From: JADJOY01 sp016713535 [NCBI: Deltaproteobacteria bacterium]
GTDB lineage: Bacteria; JADJOY01
Length of the DNA stretch: 64,000 nucleotides
Assembly (NCBI GenBank): GCA_016713535.1
Contig: JADJOY010000029.1
Span: 1-64,000 of the forward strand
Direction: 5' to 3'
Shown: piece by piece, positions 51,801-59,961 of the stretch
Position numbering within the stretch: position 1 is the stretch's first letter
Layout of the letters: every line of letters begins with the position of its first letter
The notes under the pieces: model-generated
What the model was told of the DNA's origin: nothing
Seen by the model: only the letters and a program-made list of their open reading frames with translations
The model's database searches: none
Translations under genes and position numbers: made by a program

Positions 51801-53765
51801 ATGCATGCTCTCGTCCGCTCGATGGCGGTGACCGTCGTGCTTTTCCTCTCGGCGCCGCCGGCTGCCGCGCGCGCCGCCACCATCCTGGTCGACAGCACGC
51901 TGGACGATCTCGACCAGGGTCCGAACGGCAATTGCACGCTCCGCGAGGCCGTTCTCTCCGCGAACGATGATGTCGCAGTGGACGGATGCACGGCGGGAGC
52001 AGGCGCGGACGCGATCGTGCTGCCCCGGGGCTCGTTCACGCTGACCATCCCCGGTCGCGACGAGGACGCAGGGCAGACGGGCGACCTTGACGTCATCGGC
52101 GCACTCACGATCCGTGGCGCTGGGTCATCCACCACGTTCCTCGAGGCGGGTTCGGACGCGGTGAGTGCCGTGGACCGCGTCCTTCACGTGCAGCCCACCG
52201 CCGTCGTGACGCTGGAGGACCTCACGGTTCGCCACGGCCACGCGCTCGCGGAAACGGTCAGCAATCGAGGTGGCGCGATCGCGCTCGAACAGGGGTCGCT
52301 CACGGCGCGGCACATAGCGGTCCGCGAGTCGCTCTGCGAGGCGACTCAGTGGTTCGTGGGGTGCGGCGGAGGTGGGATCGCGAGCGACGGCGGGACGCTC
52401 GTCGTCGAGGAGAGCGTCGTCGAGGGGAACCGCTCCGACGGCTCGGGCGGCGGAATCCGCGCAAATGAAGGCGTGACCACGCTGGTTCGCACCGTGGTGC
52501 GCGCGAACCACGCGCAAGGCACGGGCGGCGGTCTTTCGCTCTCCGGGCAGTCATCCATCGACCGCAGCGCAGTCGTCGACAACGCCGTGGGCTATCCGCC
52601 TTGCCCTCCGTTCGTTTGCCAACCGTCCGGATCGAGCGGTGGTGGCATCTCGAACGCCGGCACTCTCGAGATCTCGAACAGCACGCTGGCACGGAACCGC
52701 TCCTCGCACGGGGTGGTCTCGGCGGGACGCGGCGGCGGGATCACGAACTTCGGGGCACTCACGCTCGCCGATTCCACCCTCGTGGGAAACCTGATCACGG
52801 CCAGCCTCACCCCACCGTACGCGGAGCCGATTGGGGTGGAGAACGACGACGTCGCCAGCGCCATGCTGCGCAACAACGTCCTCGACGACACGTGCCGAGG
52901 CGGCGGCTTCACGAGCCTCGGCTGGAACATCGAGCGGCCGGCCGCGTGTGGGTTGGGCGAACCGCGCGACCTGCCCGCCACCGACCCCATCCTGAGCCCG
53001 GCAGTGGTCTTCGCATCCGGGACCGCACTGGTGCCGGTCCAGCTCGGGAGCCCGGCCATCGACAGCGGCGACCCCGCGCAGTGCCCGACGCTCGACCAGA
53101 CGGGTTCCGCGCGGCCCGCCGATGGCGACGGCGATCAGCTCGCGATCTGCGACCGGGGCGCGGTCGAAATGCCGTTCGGTCCCGACGGAGACGGCGATGG
53201 CTGGGTGGACGCGTACGACCTGTGCCCGGCCGACCCGGACCCGGACCAGGCGGACCGCGACGGCGACGGGCTCGGCGACGCGTGCGATCCGTGCACCGAC
53301 GAAGATGCAGACGGCTACGGGGATCCGGGCTCGGCGGCGTGCACCCATCCCGAGCCGGATTGCGACGACGGCCGGGACGGGGTGAACCCGGGGGAGACCG
53401 AGGTCCTCGGCAACGGACGCGACGACGACTGCGAGCCCGCCACCCTCGACTGCCCCGACGCGGACGGCGACGGCTGGTCGCCGCTCGATTCGCCGTCCTG
53501 TGCGGGCGACATCGACTGCAACGACGCGAACGCCGCGGTCCATCCAGGCGCCGCCGAGGTCCCCGGCAACGGCGTCGACGACGACTGCGATGCCGCGACA
53601 CCGGCCGGCTGCTTCGGGCCAGGGCCGCAGAGCGCGGTGGCCGCCGGCTTGGGCCCGCCGGAGCGGGCCGGAGGCGCTGGCCCGTCGGGCTTCGCGCTCG
53701 CCTGTCTGGTCCTGCTCGCTCGCAACCTATCTCGCGCGCGGCGACCGGGCCGGCGGATCCGGTAG
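51801..53765 (+). CDS. Secreted right-handed beta-helix protein with CSLREA-like start and Ca-binding repeats
   Basis: 654 residues, intact. Signal peptide ends at PPAAARA. The mature N-terminus TILVDSTLDDLDQGPNGNCTLREAV is the CSLREA motif of large surface proteins. Residues about 100-420 are beta-helix repeats (GGGIASDGGTLVVEESVVEGN and similar). Residues about 450-600 hold Asp-rich thrombospondin type 3/Ca-binding segments (DGDGDGWVDAYDLCPADPD, DCDDGRDGVNPG). The tail GCFGPGPQ... plus FALACLVLLARNL and RARRPGRRIR resembles a MYXO-CTERM sorting signal. Likely displayed on the cell surface. Flanked on both sides by recombinase remnants. Confidence 0.78.
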   Translation: MHALVRSMAVTVVLFLSAPPAAARAATILVDSTLDDLDQGPNGNCTLREAVLSANDDVAVDGCTAGAGADAIVLPRGSFTLTIPGRDEDAGQTGDLDVIGALTIRGAGSSTTFLEAGSDAVSAVDRVLHVQPTAVVTLEDLTVRHGHALAETVSNRGGAIALEQGSLTARHIAVRESLCEATQWFVGCGGGGIASDGGTLVVEESVVEGNRSDGSGGGIRANEGVTTLVRTVVRANHAQGTGGGLSLSGQSSIDRSAVVDNAVGYPPCPPFVCQPSGSSGGGISNAGTLEISNSTLARNRSSHGVVSAGRGGGITNFGALTLADSTLVGNLITASLTPPYAEPIGVENDDVASAMLRNNVLDDTCRGGGFTSLGWNIERPAACGLGEPRDLPATDPILSPAVVFASGTALVPVQLGSPAIDSGDPAQCPTLDQTGSARPADGDGDQLAICDRGAVEMPFGPDGDGDGWVDAYDLCPADPDPDQADRDGDGLGDACDPCTDEDADGYGDPGSAACTHPEPDCDDGRDGVNPGETEVLGNGRDDDCEPATLDCPDADGDGWSPLDSPSCAGDIDCNDANAAVHPGAAEVPGNGVDDDCDAATPAGCFGPGPQSAVAAGLGPPERAGGAGPSGFALACLVLLARNLSRARRPGRRIR

Positions 53766-53783
53766 GCGGGCCCGGTCGCTCCG

Positions 53784-54190
53784 CGACCGAGCGATCCTAC
53801 GTCTCGGCTTCGTCGGCGCGTTCTGCAGGGGCGAGCTGGTCGCGCCCGACGTCGACGGCGTCGCCGAGGATCGCCAGGGGCTGGTGATCACCGTCCGGCG
53901 CTCCAAGACGGACCCGGAGGCGATCGGGCGGCTCGAGGCGATCCCGATCGGCACCGACGCCTCGACGTGCCCGGTGCGCGCGCTGCAGCCGAGGCAGCGG
54001 GCTCGATCCGGCATGAGTGTCCGACCACTCGCTGCGAGCCGGGTTCGTCACGGCGGCGGCTCGGCGGGGCTCGTCGGAGAGGCCGATCGCCAACCAGACT
54101 GGGGACAGGTCGATGCTGGTGCTGCGGGGGTACCGCCGGCGTGCCAACAAACATCTTCGACGACAACGCTGCGACGGCCGTTGCGCTGTT
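53784..54190 (+). pseudogene. Tyrosine recombinase remnant 3 (N-terminus and middle deleted)
   Basis: First piece (frame 2): RSLRDRAILRLGFVGAFCRGELVAPDV, then LVITVRRSKTDPE and the TCPVRALQP segment, which are the box I region and beta-sheet of tyrosine recombinases. Second piece (about 54010 on, frame 1): SDHSLRAGFVTAAARRGSSE, then RPIANQTGDRSMLVLRGYRR with the tyrosine. About 60-80 residues between them are missing, and the catalytic box-I Arg position reads Cys (GAFCRGEL instead of xRxGEL). The last piece, IFDDNAATAVAL, is in a third frame. Inactive. Confidence 0.65.
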
Positions 54191-54216
54191 GCTCGGGTGC
54201 GGTGATCGATTCCTGG

Positions 54217-55437
54217 CTAGATCGGCTCGATGCAGTCGGCTGGTGCGGCCGGCGCGTTTCCGAGTGAGTCCGTCTTGATCAGGTACGCCGCCAGGTTCGA
54301 GCTGACGTCGGGCTGCGTCGCGAGAACGAATCCGCCGTCGTTCGCGAGTCTCAGGATTCCGCGGCTCTGCGCGCAGCTCGGCGTTCCATAGACCTGTGTC
54401 CACGGGGCGTCGCCGTTCGCATCGGTGTGGACGATCCCGACGAACGGGTGGCTCTGGATCGTGCGGGTGATGCGCATCGCATAGCCGCCGTCAGCGGCCT
54501 CCACGGGGTTGCCGCCCTCGGTGCGTACGTCGCCACCGAAGTGCCGCACCCACTGCGCGACACCCGAAGCGTCGGTCTTGCTCATCCACGCGCGATGGGC
54601 CCCGTCCGTGAACTGGCCGTAGTCGGATCCGGCGAGGAGGAATCCACCGTCCGAGGTCGCGACCGGCGGCGCCACCGCGCGGACATCGAGGTCCTCGAAG
54701 TGGTGGCGCTGCCGCCACAGCTCGTCTCCGAGCGCATCCAGCTTCACGAGCTCGACGTCGTCGAGGGTCTCGGCATCGGGCACCCGCGTCGTGTAGGCGA
54801 ACGTGCCATCCGACAGCGCGCGCAGGCCGAGGTTGGATCCTGGACGCGGCTCGAGGTCCTTCATCCAGACTTGATCGCCATTCGCGTCGAAACGCGCCAC
54901 GTGCGTGACGGCGTCGCCGCTACCCGGATCGATCTCTTCCCAGAACTGGGCGGCGTACCCGCCGCCGGGAAGCTCCTGCACGGCGCCCTCGATGAAGCGC
55001 TCTCGTGGCTCGAACACGGGTGTGTACCACTGCACGCCGCCGGTCGCGTCCAGCTTGGCGAGATACATCTGACTGGTCTGGGACGGGAACGGTTCGGCAG
55101 GGGCCAAGCCAAAGAGCACGTATCCGCCGTCCGAGGTGGGCGCGAGCGAAGCTCGGCTCTTGCTCTCGACGAGCGGTCCCACGTCGACGCCGATCGGCGA
55201 AGCGCCGGCGGAGTTCCCGAAGAGATCGAATCCCTCCACCAGGAAGACATTGGCGGAGTTGTTCGAGGTATCGGTCGAGACCACCGTGTAGCCGCTTGGC
55301 TCGACGCGGAGCGTCTCGATTTCGATCTCGTCGACTCCCTCGGCGATCGGGTTGAAGAACACCTGCGAGTCGCAGGCCCCGAGCGAAACGAACACCACCA
55401 ACGCGGACAGGCGCATCAGGACCATCGAACGGGCCAT
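54217..55437 (-). CDS. Beta-propeller-like lipoprotein
   Basis: 406 residues, intact. Signal and lipobox in LSALVVFVSLGAC. The mature part repeats a roughly 50-residue unit: SDGGYVLFGLAP, YLAKLDATGGVQWYTP, then SDGGFLLAGSDYG and MSKTDASGVAQWVRHFGG. This looks like a delta-60-type or uncharacterised propeller. Function unknown; surface-attached. Inserted antisense between recombinase remnants, so probably island cargo. Confidence 0.7.
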   Translation of the reverse strand: MARSMVLMRLSALVVFVSLGACDSQVFFNPIAEGVDEIEIETLRVEPSGYTVVSTDTSNNSANVFLVEGFDLFGNSAGASPIGVDVGPLVESKSRASLAPTSDGGYVLFGLAPAEPFPSQTSQMYLAKLDATGGVQWYTPVFEPRERFIEGAVQELPGGGYAAQFWEEIDPGSGDAVTHVARFDANGDQVWMKDLEPRPGSNLGLRALSDGTFAYTTRVPDAETLDDVELVKLDALGDELWRQRHHFEDLDVRAVAPPVATSDGGFLLAGSDYGQFTDGAHRAWMSKTDASGVAQWVRHFGGDVRTEGGNPVEAADGGYAMRITRTIQSHPFVGIVHTDANGDAPWTQVYGTPSCAQSRGILRLANDGGFVLATQPDVSSNLAAYLIKTDSLGNAPAAPADCIEPI

Positions 55438-55559
55438 TCGGCCTCCACAGATTTCGCTCTTTGGCGAGGACTCTCACGGTACGAGTGGCCACCGTGGCGG
55501 TCAAACGCAGAACCGAGCCCTCCGCGCGCACGCCGTGCTGGCTGAGCGCGATCCGACCG

Positions 55560-55650
55560 TCGCTCGATGATGGTCCTCCATGGCTAGACCCCGCCGCGTC
55601 AGACCGGCTTCGACCACAACACGGCGACCGCAGCCGCGCTGTAGCTCTCG
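55560..55650 (+). pseudogene. Possible recombinase 3'-end remnant 4
   Basis: A short stretch reads RQTGFDHNTATAAAL then stop, near-identical in plan to the QTG and FDDNAATAVAL pieces of remnant 3 with the middle lost. Too short for certainty. Together with the surrounding non-coding 518 bases (55438-55955) it supports a decayed junction. A T-loop-like GGTTCGAAT on the minus strand near 55690 is not a foldable tRNA. Confidence 0.35.
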
Positions 55651-55955
55651 TCGAATTCGAGGTCTCCAGAACCGACTGGGCGCGGTGATTCGAACCCGGA
55701 AGGCGATTTCCACAGGGGGCTGCTACCTGGGCATCGGGTCGAGGGCCGGCGCGGAATGGAGGCCGAAAGCCGCGGCCTACTCGGGGGGGCACCTCGGTGG
55801 CGCCCGCGGCGAGACCCGGCGGAGGCATGACCCGCCGATCCTATTCAGGATCCGAGGCTCGGGCGGGGTGTCCTGGGCGCCGAGCCGAGAACGGTGCCCA
55901 CGCGCACGATCCAAGTACGCGCGGCTGATCCGCGCCGATGGCATCGAGGTACGCC

Positions 55956-56251
55956 ATGGCGACCAAGCGACTCACCCGAGGACAGGCCATTCGCGCGTTC
56001 TGCATCGAGTGCATGGGCGGCGACCTGCGCCTGCCCCGCGACTGCACCGTCACCGGTGCCCCTCGTGGACGTATCGGGTCGGCGTCGAGGAGGCGATTCT
56101 AGACCCCGAAGCCCGGCGTGTAGCCCGGCCGCCAGGGCTCAACACTCCGACCGCGGACGCCAGGTCCGCGGCCCAGTCGAGCATCACCGCCACACACCGC
56201 CCGGCGACGCCGGTCCCGTTGCGCGCGCACGTCGCGGGGAACAACGTATGA
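55956..56251 (+). CDS. Small phage/island-type Cys-motif protein (one frameshift)
   Basis: MATKRLTRGQAIRAFCIECMGG followed by RDC and, after a frame change near 56060, CPSWTYRVG. The CxxCMGG...C...CPxWxYR pattern is that of small zinc-binding proteins found in prophages and integrative elements. Function in those elements is unknown. About 98 residues if the indel is corrected. The stop overlaps the start of the next gene (ATGA). Confidence 0.55.
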
Positions 56252-56790
56252 ATACCGGCGCCGCGGACGATCCCGTGACACCGACGGAGACGTGGCTCTG
56301 GCCGCGCTCGTGTCGGACGAAGCCACGCCTGCCATCTCAGTACGACGACGTCGTCGCCCGCCCCGCGCGATGGACTCGACTCGGGCACCGGGTGGGAGGG
56401 AGGCCGAGGGACATGCGGCCGCTCCAGCTCCGACCCAGCCGTTGGCGCCGCTCGTCATCCGACTCGAGCCACGACTTCCGCGCGGGGCGTGGCGGCGGAA
56501 GGGGCTCGACGTCCACGCCGAGCGCGTCACGGCGGAGGGCGTCGCCGATGACGTGATCGAGCCGGCTTTCGCGCCGGTGCGTGAGCCCGTCTATCGGCTG
56601 CGGAAGACCGGTACGACCGAGCCAGAGCCGACGGTCGCGGCTCGCCTGGGCGAGGGACGCGATGCGCTGGATCGGTTGCGCGAGTTCTTCAGCGACACGA
56701 CCCGCGACGGAATGGTCCAGGCGTATGCCCAACTCGGAGCGAGTGGCTCCTCGCATGCCTCAGGGGCGGGTGCGGCTACTCGGAGCCGGC
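56248..56790 (+). pseudogene. Island-border paralog B of the gene at 48088 (degenerate)
   Basis: Shares with paralog A the blocks LVIRLEPRLPRGAWR, EPVYRLRKTGTTEPEP and GRDALDRLREFF in the same order and spacing. The N-terminal helical region is missing or frame-shifted: ATG 56248 opens MNTGAADDPVTP in another frame, and similarity begins at LAALVSDEATP. No clear stop is seen before the convergent SdiA-regulated-like gene. The 3' end is therefore uncertain. Confidence 0.55.
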
Positions 56791-57824
56791 AGCGTACGCC
56801 CCCCGCTCGAGGTACAGGACCCGCCGCCCCGCATCGCAGGCGATCCATAGGTTGCCGTCGGCGTCGAAGTCGATCCCCTCGGGCTGGAGGCGCTTGGAGT
56901 CGACGAGTGGCGGTAGCGGTGTCCGCGATCGGAACCGGACCTTCGACGGAACGCGGTGCATATCGCCCGCGAGTCCGAACTCGAAGATCGCCCGGCTCTC
57001 GTCCGAGAGGAGGAGGACCGAGCCCGTGCGAGGATCGAACGTCACATCGCTCAAGTCGCGGATCCGCTCGCCCTCCACCGCCGACGGGACCTCGATCAGT
57101 GCCTCGGCAGCGAGCGACTCCCGGGCGAAGATCCCGAGCATGCATGGGTTCTTTTCATGCACGGCGAGAAGGTGGCCTCGTTCGTCCGGCGAGACCGAAG
57201 CGGCAAGAATGCACAGCCCCTCCCATCCCGACTTCTCGTCTCCCAACTTCGGGAGGACCCGGCGTTCACGGTCGGTCCAAGCTCGACGCCGGCTCCGGCG
57301 CGGCGAATGGTCTGCCGCCACAAGGAGCCATCTTCGATGAGCGTGAACACCGATCCCGAAGTGGGATCGAACGCGAGCCCCTCTGCGTTCGCGAATGCGC
57401 CGCCGGCGACGGCCTGGGTACGGACTTCGGTCTCGGCCGCCTTCGGCCGCCGAGCCTCGTGAAGCCCCGACTCGTCGTCAACGAGGAGCAGGAACCCGTC
57501 CGGCAGGAGCGCGATCGCTGAGGGCTCCTCGAGATCCGTCGTTCGGTAGTCGCCGGCCACGGTGAACGTGACGTCGGGAAGCTCGTCGCACAGATGAAGT
57601 GTTCTGGCGATTTCGTGGTGGGTCGCTTCAATAAGCTGAGCCACCGCGAGGCGTGCGGCCGGAGTGAACGTCGTCCCCTCCTCGGCCAGGAGTCGGGCAA
57701 GACGGCTACGCTCCCTGGGGCCGACCTGGCCACCCGTCGCATCCCGAAGCGTTCGTGCCGCGCCGACGCCGCGCGGGGCTCGACCCAGCATCTCGATCGC
57801 CTTCGCAAGATCCCGCACACCCAT
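56776..57824 (-). CDS. SdiA-regulated-like beta-propeller protein (one frameshift)
   Basis: About 350 residues. The N-terminal part (MGVRDLAKAIEMLGRAPRGV) is helical. The propeller follows: AIALLPDGFLLLVDDESG, AEGLAFDPTSGSVFTLIEDG, then in a second frame GWEGLCILAASVSPDERGHLLAV, LSDVTFDPRTGSVLLLSDES and PEGIDFDADGNLWIACDAG. These match SdiA-regulated (NHL-type) proteins, whose relatives are periplasmic and of unknown role. The indel lies at about 57250-57320. No signal peptide is seen at the chosen ATG. It is convergent with paralog B. Confidence 0.62.
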
Positions 57825-57889
57825 CGGTTGGAGCGTCCCCTGTTGCTGTAGGCTGCCTTGGCCACTGCCGCCGAGACAGACATGCGTGG

Positions 57890-58036
57890 CTATGCGTCGA
57901 TGCGGATCGTCCTCGTCGAAGAGGCGACGATCCACGGCTCGCCGTACTCCTCGCTCGGAAACCTCTCGACAGTCGGACCCGCGGGGTCGAGGGTGAGCTT
58001 GAGGAAGTGCTGGTGGTAGGGCGGCTCGTCCCGACC
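57890..58036 (-). pseudogene. Possible 3' fragment of a phosphoesterase-like gene
   Basis: RDEPPYHQHFLKLTLDPAG, then VERFPSEEYGEPWIVAS and a stop at 57890-57892. The YHxHFLK strand resembles the end of metallophosphoesterases. Upstream the frame loses any pattern, and the opposite strand carries the recombinase end. A junction fragment at best. Confidence 0.3.
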
Positions 58037-58333
58037 GCCAAAGGCATCGGGAACGCGACCCGGCGCGCGTTCGTGGACTTCGGGCTCGAGGCGGGTGCGG
58101 CGGAGGAGCTGCTGAGCCACGTCACGCACCCGCCGCGGAACACGATGAGGAGCGCCTACGGCCAGCGCCCGTGGAAGCAGCTCTGCGAGGCGATTCGCGC
58201 GATCGAGATCCGGCGGCATGTCGTCGCCGAGACCGTCGATGAACCGGACGGCACTGGTCCCCGACGTGGCCTCCCCCAAGTGTGGTCCGCTGTGTGGTCC
58301 CCGAGCGGCAACGGCGCCCGAGGGCGCCGCTAA
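58030..58333 (+). pseudogene. C-terminal part of a tyrosine recombinase next to tRNA-Leu
   Basis: Reads GIGNATRRAFVDFGLEAGAA, then EELLSHVTHPPRNTM and RSAYGQRPWKQLCEAI. This is the last third of a tyrosine recombinase: RR of the HxxR box (His replaced by Asn), the following His, and the catalytic Tyr. The frame is open further upstream, but recognisable sequence starts only near 58030, so the N-terminal and box-I parts are missing. It differs from the 51-54 kb remnants. The stop lies 36 bases from the tRNA 3' end, the classical position of an island integrase. Confidence 0.55.
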
Positions 58334-58369
58334 ACGCTACGAATCACTACTGAATTCGCGCCGTGCTTC

Positions 58370-58456
58370 TGGTGCGAGGAGGGGGACTCGAACCCCCACA
58401 GCCTTGCGGCCACCAGCCCCTCAAGCTGGCGTGTCTACCAATTCCACCATCCTCGC
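58370..58456 (-). tRNA. tRNA-Leu (anticodon GAG), CCA encoded
   Basis: 87 bases on the minus strand. Acceptor GCGAGGA pairs with TCCTCGC; the D-arm holds GGAATTGGTAGACA; the anticodon loop is TTGAGGG in stem CCAGC/GCTGG; a long variable arm (GGTGGCCGCAAGGCTGT) marks a class II tRNA; the T-arm GGGGGTTCGAGTCCCCC is perfect; the end is CGCACCA. It follows secG on the same strand. Its 3' end faces the recombinase fragment, so it is the likely integration site of the island. Confidence 0.95.
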
Positions 58457-58645
58457 GAACTGCCGGATCTTCGATTGCCTGGGCGCCGTTGCCGTCGCGG
58501 TTGCGAGCGGGTGAGGGCGGCGCCACTCGAAGCGCCCGAGTGTATGTGAGCGGTTTTCCTCGCGTCAATCGCTTGCGGTGCGATCGCGGCGAGGTTTCGC
58601 TCGAAGCCACGCGCGGCGGGTTTCCTCGCGTGGATCCGCCTTGGA

Positions 58646-59146
58646 TCAGGGTGTTTTCGGCGCCTCGCCCGCTGGCGCGGGTGCCGCGGCCTCTGCGGCC
58701 GGAGCCGGCGGCGGCGTCACGTTCGAGTCGGCAGTGGGCGCAGCCGCCGATGGCGCGGTCGCTGCCGGAGCGGCGCTGGGCTCGGCGCCCGGAGCCGCGG
58801 CGCTGGGAGCGGGCTCGGTCGGGACCGCGGGGATCGCAGCCGGGGGAGCGTCCGACTTCTGGGTGGTGGCGGCCGGCGTCTCGTCTTCGGGGATCAAGCT
58901 CCTCGCGCGCCCCGCGCCCTCGTCGCCCATCCGGGCCAGCACCAGGGCGACCGCGAAGAACGCGGCCGCGAAGCCGTAGGTGAGCTTGCCCAGGAAGCCG
59001 CCCGCGCCGGCCGCGCCGAACACGGTCTGGCTCGAGCCGCCGAACATGGCGCCCATGTCGGCGCCGCGACCCTGCTGGATCAGCACCACCAGGATGAGCA
59101 TCACCGAGATGATGACCTGAAAGACGACGAGGAACGTGTACAGCAT
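58646..59146 (-). CDS. secG: Preprotein translocase subunit SecG
   Basis: 166 residues. The two-helix SecG core occupies residues 1-75: MLYTFLVVFQVIISVMLILVVLIQQGRGADMG, then GGSSQTVFGAAGAGGFLGKLT and the second helix. The remaining 90 residues are an Ala/Pro-rich tail, longer than in E. coli but usual in related phyla. It assists SecYE in protein export. Follows tpiA by 44 bases on the same strand; this placement is common. Confidence 0.92.
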   Translation of the reverse strand: MLYTFLVVFQVIISVMLILVVLIQQGRGADMGAMFGGSSQTVFGAAGAGGFLGKLTYGFAAAFFAVALVLARMGDEGAGRARSLIPEDETPAATTQKSDAPPAAIPAVPTEPAPSAAAPGAEPSAAPAATAPSAAAPTADSNVTPPPAPAAEAAAPAPAGEAPKTP

Positions 59147-59190
59147 GTCGCGGACTCTCCGAGCTTTCTCGAAGCCCTGGCCCGGCGCGC

Positions 59191-59945
59191 TCAGCGCGCG
59201 GCGAGGACGATCGCTTCGAACGACGCCGCGTCGAGGCTCGCGCCCCCGACGAGCGCGCCGTCGATGTTGGGTTGAGACAGAAGGGTCTTGGCGTTGTCGG
59301 CCTTCACGCTACCACCGTACTGGATTCTCGTCGCTTCGGCACGTTCCGCGCCGAGGATCTCGCGCAGCCAGCCGCGGATCTTGGCATGCACCTCTTCGGC
59401 CTGCTCGGGGGTCGCGGTGCGTCCCGTGCCGATCGCCCACACCGGCTCGTAGGCGACCACGAGCCCCGGCGCGACGTCGCCGAGGCCGGTCAGAGCGCCG
59501 CGGATCTGCCCCTCGACCACGGCTTCCGTGCGCCCGGCCTCGCGCTCGGCGAGGGTCTCGCCGACACACACGATCGGCACCAACCCCGCCGCGGCCGCCG
59601 CGCGCAGCTTCTTGGCGACACCCGCGTCGGTCTCACCGAAGAACTGGCGGCGCTCCGAGTGGCCCACGATCACGAACTGGCAGCCCGCCTCGACGAGCAT
59701 CGCCGCCGAGATCTCGCCGGTGAACGCCCCTTGGGCTCCTCGTGGAGGTTCTGCCCGCCGAGGAGGATCGACGTGCCGGCGATCTCGCCGTGCACGGTGT
59801 CGAGCGCGGTGAACGGCGGCGCGATGCCGACGTCCACGTTCGTGACTCCACCGAGGCGCTCCTTCAGGCCCGCGGCGAGCGCTCGCGCCTCTCCAGCGCG
59901 TCCGTGCATCTTCCAGTTGCCTGCGATGAAGGGCTTACGTGACAT
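59191..59945 (-). CDS. tpiA: Triosephosphate isomerase (one frameshift)
   Basis: Interconverts DHAP and glyceraldehyde-3-phosphate. [14 protein letters not shown] has the conserved Asn-Trp-Lys. [14 protein letters not shown] contains the electrophilic His, and [16 protein letters not shown] the catalytic Glu and mobile loop; IQYGGSVK and [10 protein letters not shown] bind phosphate. About 250 residues as expected. A single indel near 59735 interrupts [17 protein letters not shown]. Between pgk (17 bases) and secG. Confidence 0.94.
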
Positions 59946-59961
59946 GGGAATCCCCTTCCTC

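Noticed and set aside
55677-55730. tRNA-like T-loop (GGTTCGAAT on the minus strand)
   Set aside because: The T-stem mismatches at two of five pairs and no acceptor, D-arm or anticodon stem can be built; also not a copy of the tRNA-Leu 3' end.
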